Source: 3107 sp965216225
GTDB taxonomy: Bacteria; Pseudomonadota; Alphaproteobacteria; Rhodobacterales; Rhodobacteraceae
NCBI GenBank assembly: GCA_965216225.1
Contig: CBDCFF010000033.1
Coordinates: forward strand, 1 to 64,000
DNA length: 64,000 bases
Reading direction: 5' to 3'
The number at the start of each line of letters is the position of its first letter. Position 1 is the stretch's first letter. Both the position numbers and the translations under genes were made by a program. This document shows positions 62,490 to 64,000 of this stretch, one piece after another. The notes beneath the pieces are model-generated. The model saw only the letters and a list, made by a program, of their open reading frames with translations. It ran no database searches and was not told the origin of the DNA.

Positions 62490-63415
62490 GCGGTGCGGAA
62501 TTCGTCCCCCTGTCGCTGACGCCTTTGCTGATCGGGGTGTTTTCGGCCATCGCCTGCGCGCTGCCGGGCAATTTTCTTCTGCTCAGGGGGCAGGCGCTGA
62601 TCGGCGACGCGATCAGCCATGTGGTGTTGCCGGGAATCGTCGCCGCCTTTCTGATTACCGGCACGATAAGCGCCTGGCCGATGATGCTGGGGGCAGGGGG
62701 GGCGGCGATCATTGCGGTGGTTCTGATCGAGGCGATCAAGCGGTTGGGCCGGATCGAAACCGGCGCTGCGATGGGCGTTGTCTTCACCACCATGTTCGCC
62801 GTCGGGGTTCTGGCCCTGGAACGGACCGACACATCCTCGGTCCACCTGGATGTGGAACATGCGCTGATGGGCAATCTGGAATCGCTGATCTGGCTGGATG
62901 CGACCGGTTGGGCGTCGCTTCTGGACCCGAAGGCGCTGGCCGGTCTGCCGCCGGAACTGCCGCGCATCTTTCTGACGCTGGTCGCGGTGTCGCTGTTTGC
63001 GTTCGTCTTCTGGCGGCCCCTGAAAATCACCACATTCGACGAAGGGTTTGCCCGCGTGATCGGGATGCCTGCGCAGGGCATCGGGCTGGCGCTGGTCGTC
63101 GTGGCGGCGATTGCGGCGGTGGCGGCCTTCGACGCGGTGGGCTCCATCATCGTGATCGCCATGTTCATCTGTCCGCCCGCCGCCGCCCGCCTGATGACCG
63201 ACCGGCTGGGGCATCAGGTCGCGTGGTCGGTGGCGTTCGCAACCCTGTCGGCGGTCCTGGGCTATGTGCTGGCGGGTTATGGTCCGCTGTGGCTGGGCAG
63301 CGAAAACGCGGTGAGTGCGGCGGGAATGATCGCCACGATTTCCGGCGTGATTCTGGCTTTGCTGGCGGTCTTCGGCCCGTGCCGCCACCGGGTCGGGGCC
63401 AGCGCGGGGACGTAG
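62486..63415 (+). CDS. sitD: Metal ABC transporter permease
   Basis: This 309-aa second ABC-3 permease has about nine hydrophobic segments. Conserved blocks are LLRGQALIGDAISHVVLPGIVAAF, TDTSSVHLDVEHALMGNLESLIW and AFDAVGSIIVIAMFICPPAAARLM. It lacks the soluble tail of the other permease. Two different permeases in one operon are the mark of sit/tro ABCD importers. The ATG overlaps the sitC stop. Confidence 0.92.
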   Translation: MSGAEFVPLSLTPLLIGVFSAIACALPGNFLLLRGQALIGDAISHVVLPGIVAAFLITGTISAWPMMLGAGGAAIIAVVLIEAIKRLGRIETGAAMGVVFTTMFAVGVLALERTDTSSVHLDVEHALMGNLESLIWLDATGWASLLDPKALAGLPPELPRIFLTLVAVSLFAFVFWRPLKITTFDEGFARVIGMPAQGIGLALVVVAAIAAVAAFDAVGSIIVIAMFICPPAAARLMTDRLGHQVAWSVAFATLSAVLGYVLAGYGPLWLGSENAVSAAGMIATISGVILALLAVFGPCRHRVGASAGT

Positions 63416-63457
63416 TTCGCCCGCCTGCCTGCCTGTTCGCCCGTCTCGCCCGCCTGC

Positions 63458-64000
63458 CTATCCGCCGGTATGGCTCATGTGTCGGGACATCCGGCCCGCG
63501 ATTTCCTGACGCGAATAGTCGAAATCATGGCCCCTGGGCTTGGTTCCGATGGCGGCCCGGATGGCGTCTTTCAGCGCGTCGTCGGCTTCCGGGTATTCCC
63601 GCAAGGGCGCGCGCAGGTCCGATTTCCCCTCCTGCCCCAGACAGGTGTAGATCTCGCCGGTGCAGGTAATCCGCACACGGTTGCAGCTTTCGCAGAAATT
63701 GTGTGTGAGCGGGGTGATCAGGCCGATCTTCTGGCCGGTTTCCTCCAGCCGCACATAGCGCGCCGGGCCACCGCTGCGTTCGGCCAGATCGGTCGTGGTG
63801 TAGCGGCTTTCCAACTGCCTGCGCAGATTCCCCAGTGACCAATACTGATCCAGCCGGTTCTCGTTGCCGATGTCCCCCATGGGCATGACCTCGATAAAGG
63901 TCAGGTCCATGCCGCGCCCGGCGCACCATGCGGTGAGGTCGAACAGCTCTTCGTCATTCACGCCTTTCAGGGCGACGGTGTTGATCTTGACGCGAAGGCC
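63458..64000 (-). CDS. moaA: GTP 3',8-cyclase MoaA, C-terminal part (runs off window)
   Basis: MoaA is the radical SAM enzyme for the first step of molybdenum-cofactor synthesis. The visible part starts mid-protein (GLRVKINTVALKGVNDEEL) and includes FIEVMPMGDIG and NFCESCNRVRITCTGEIYTCLGQEGKSDLRAPLR. The last block carries the three cysteines of the second 4Fe-4S cluster, which binds GTP. It ends with the conserved GG (SHTGG), whose carboxyl end takes part in catalysis. The N-terminal radical SAM CxxxCxxC is beyond the window. It converges on sitD. Confidence 0.95.
   Translation of the reverse strand, partial: GLRVKINTVALKGVNDEELFDLTAWCAGRGMDLTFIEVMPMGDIGNENRLDQYWSLGNLRRQLESRYTTTDLAERSGGPARYVRLEETGQKIGLITPLTHNFCESCNRVRITCTGEIYTCLGQEGKSDLRAPLREYPEADDALKDAIRAAIGTKPRGHDFDYSRQEIAGRMSRHMSHTGG

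Noticed and set aside
63421..63462. CCTGCC/CGCCCG repeats between sitD and moaA as a terminator
   Set aside because: They are short GC-rich microrepeats without a clear stem-loop plus T-run.

Overview
The window looks like a GC-rich alphaproteobacterial chromosome, most likely of the Rhodobacteraceae/Roseobacter group. Support comes from rsmB next to a heparinase II/III protein and purH, lspA followed by a DUF3035 lipoprotein and an M16/M16 pair, a DUF1674 (SdhAF4-like) gene, pntAB, and an alphaproteobacterial-type tRNA promoter. About half the window is ordinary housekeeping DNA. The other half is a very dense graveyard of insertion sequences (IS). Family names come from reading the proteins, ends and target duplications; no database was searched. 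Nicknames used here: IS66-A/B/C, IS630-A/B/C, IS427-A/B (IS5 family, two-frame type), IS5-C/D/E, IS256-A and IS256-B (two different IS256-family elements), IS110-1 and IS110-2, IS21-A/B, one IS481 element and a Tn3-type tnpA.

Layout. 1-7 kb: IS630 scrap, an IS481 element that clipped the end of a small host gene, an IS110 relic fused to an IS256-A fragment, and an IS5-E relic split by IS66-A. 7.0-7.3 kb: an intact tRNA-Ser(CGA) with its own promoter and terminator. 7.3-24.7 kb: micro-fragments, IS427-A, IS630-A, then IS5-C, an 838-bp element now spread over 12.8 kb because a 9.5-kb composite-like unit (IS256-B copies flanking a Tn3 fragment that holds IS21-A) and IS66-B inserted into it; then IS630-B and the IS110-2 relic. 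24.7-44.4 kb: housekeeping genes (rsmD, FAD reductase, peroxiredoxin, MscS, pterin dehydratase, GNAT, GDPD, RidA, mlaA-mlaC, DUF1674, rsmB, heparinase, purH, lspA, DUF3035, two M16 proteins, mutL, rmuC). 44.5-52.4 kb: a second IS chain (IS427-B, IS630-C, IS5-D containing IS66-C containing IS21-B). 52.6-64 kb: a class I glutamine amidotransferase, IS256-B copy 3, pntAB, a broken M20 amidohydrolase, a Fur-boxed sitABCD-type metal transporter, and the end of moaA.

Most insertions can be undone exactly. Target duplications are visible for IS481 (4 bp), IS66 (8 bp, three times), IS21 (6 bp, twice), IS256-A (8 bp), IS256-B (8 bp) and IS630 (TA). Removing them restores open reading frames in the host element, which gives a relative order of events.

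The most interesting signal is in IS110-1 (about 16.59-19.10 kb). Its non-coding left end folds like an IS110 bridge RNA. One internal loop carries two 7-nt guides that match the two halves of the element's actual insertion site around a CT core. A second loop carries 7-nt and 6-nt guides that match the element's own right and left ends. This suggests a readable, naturally programmed bridge RNA whose target is the transposase gene of another IS.
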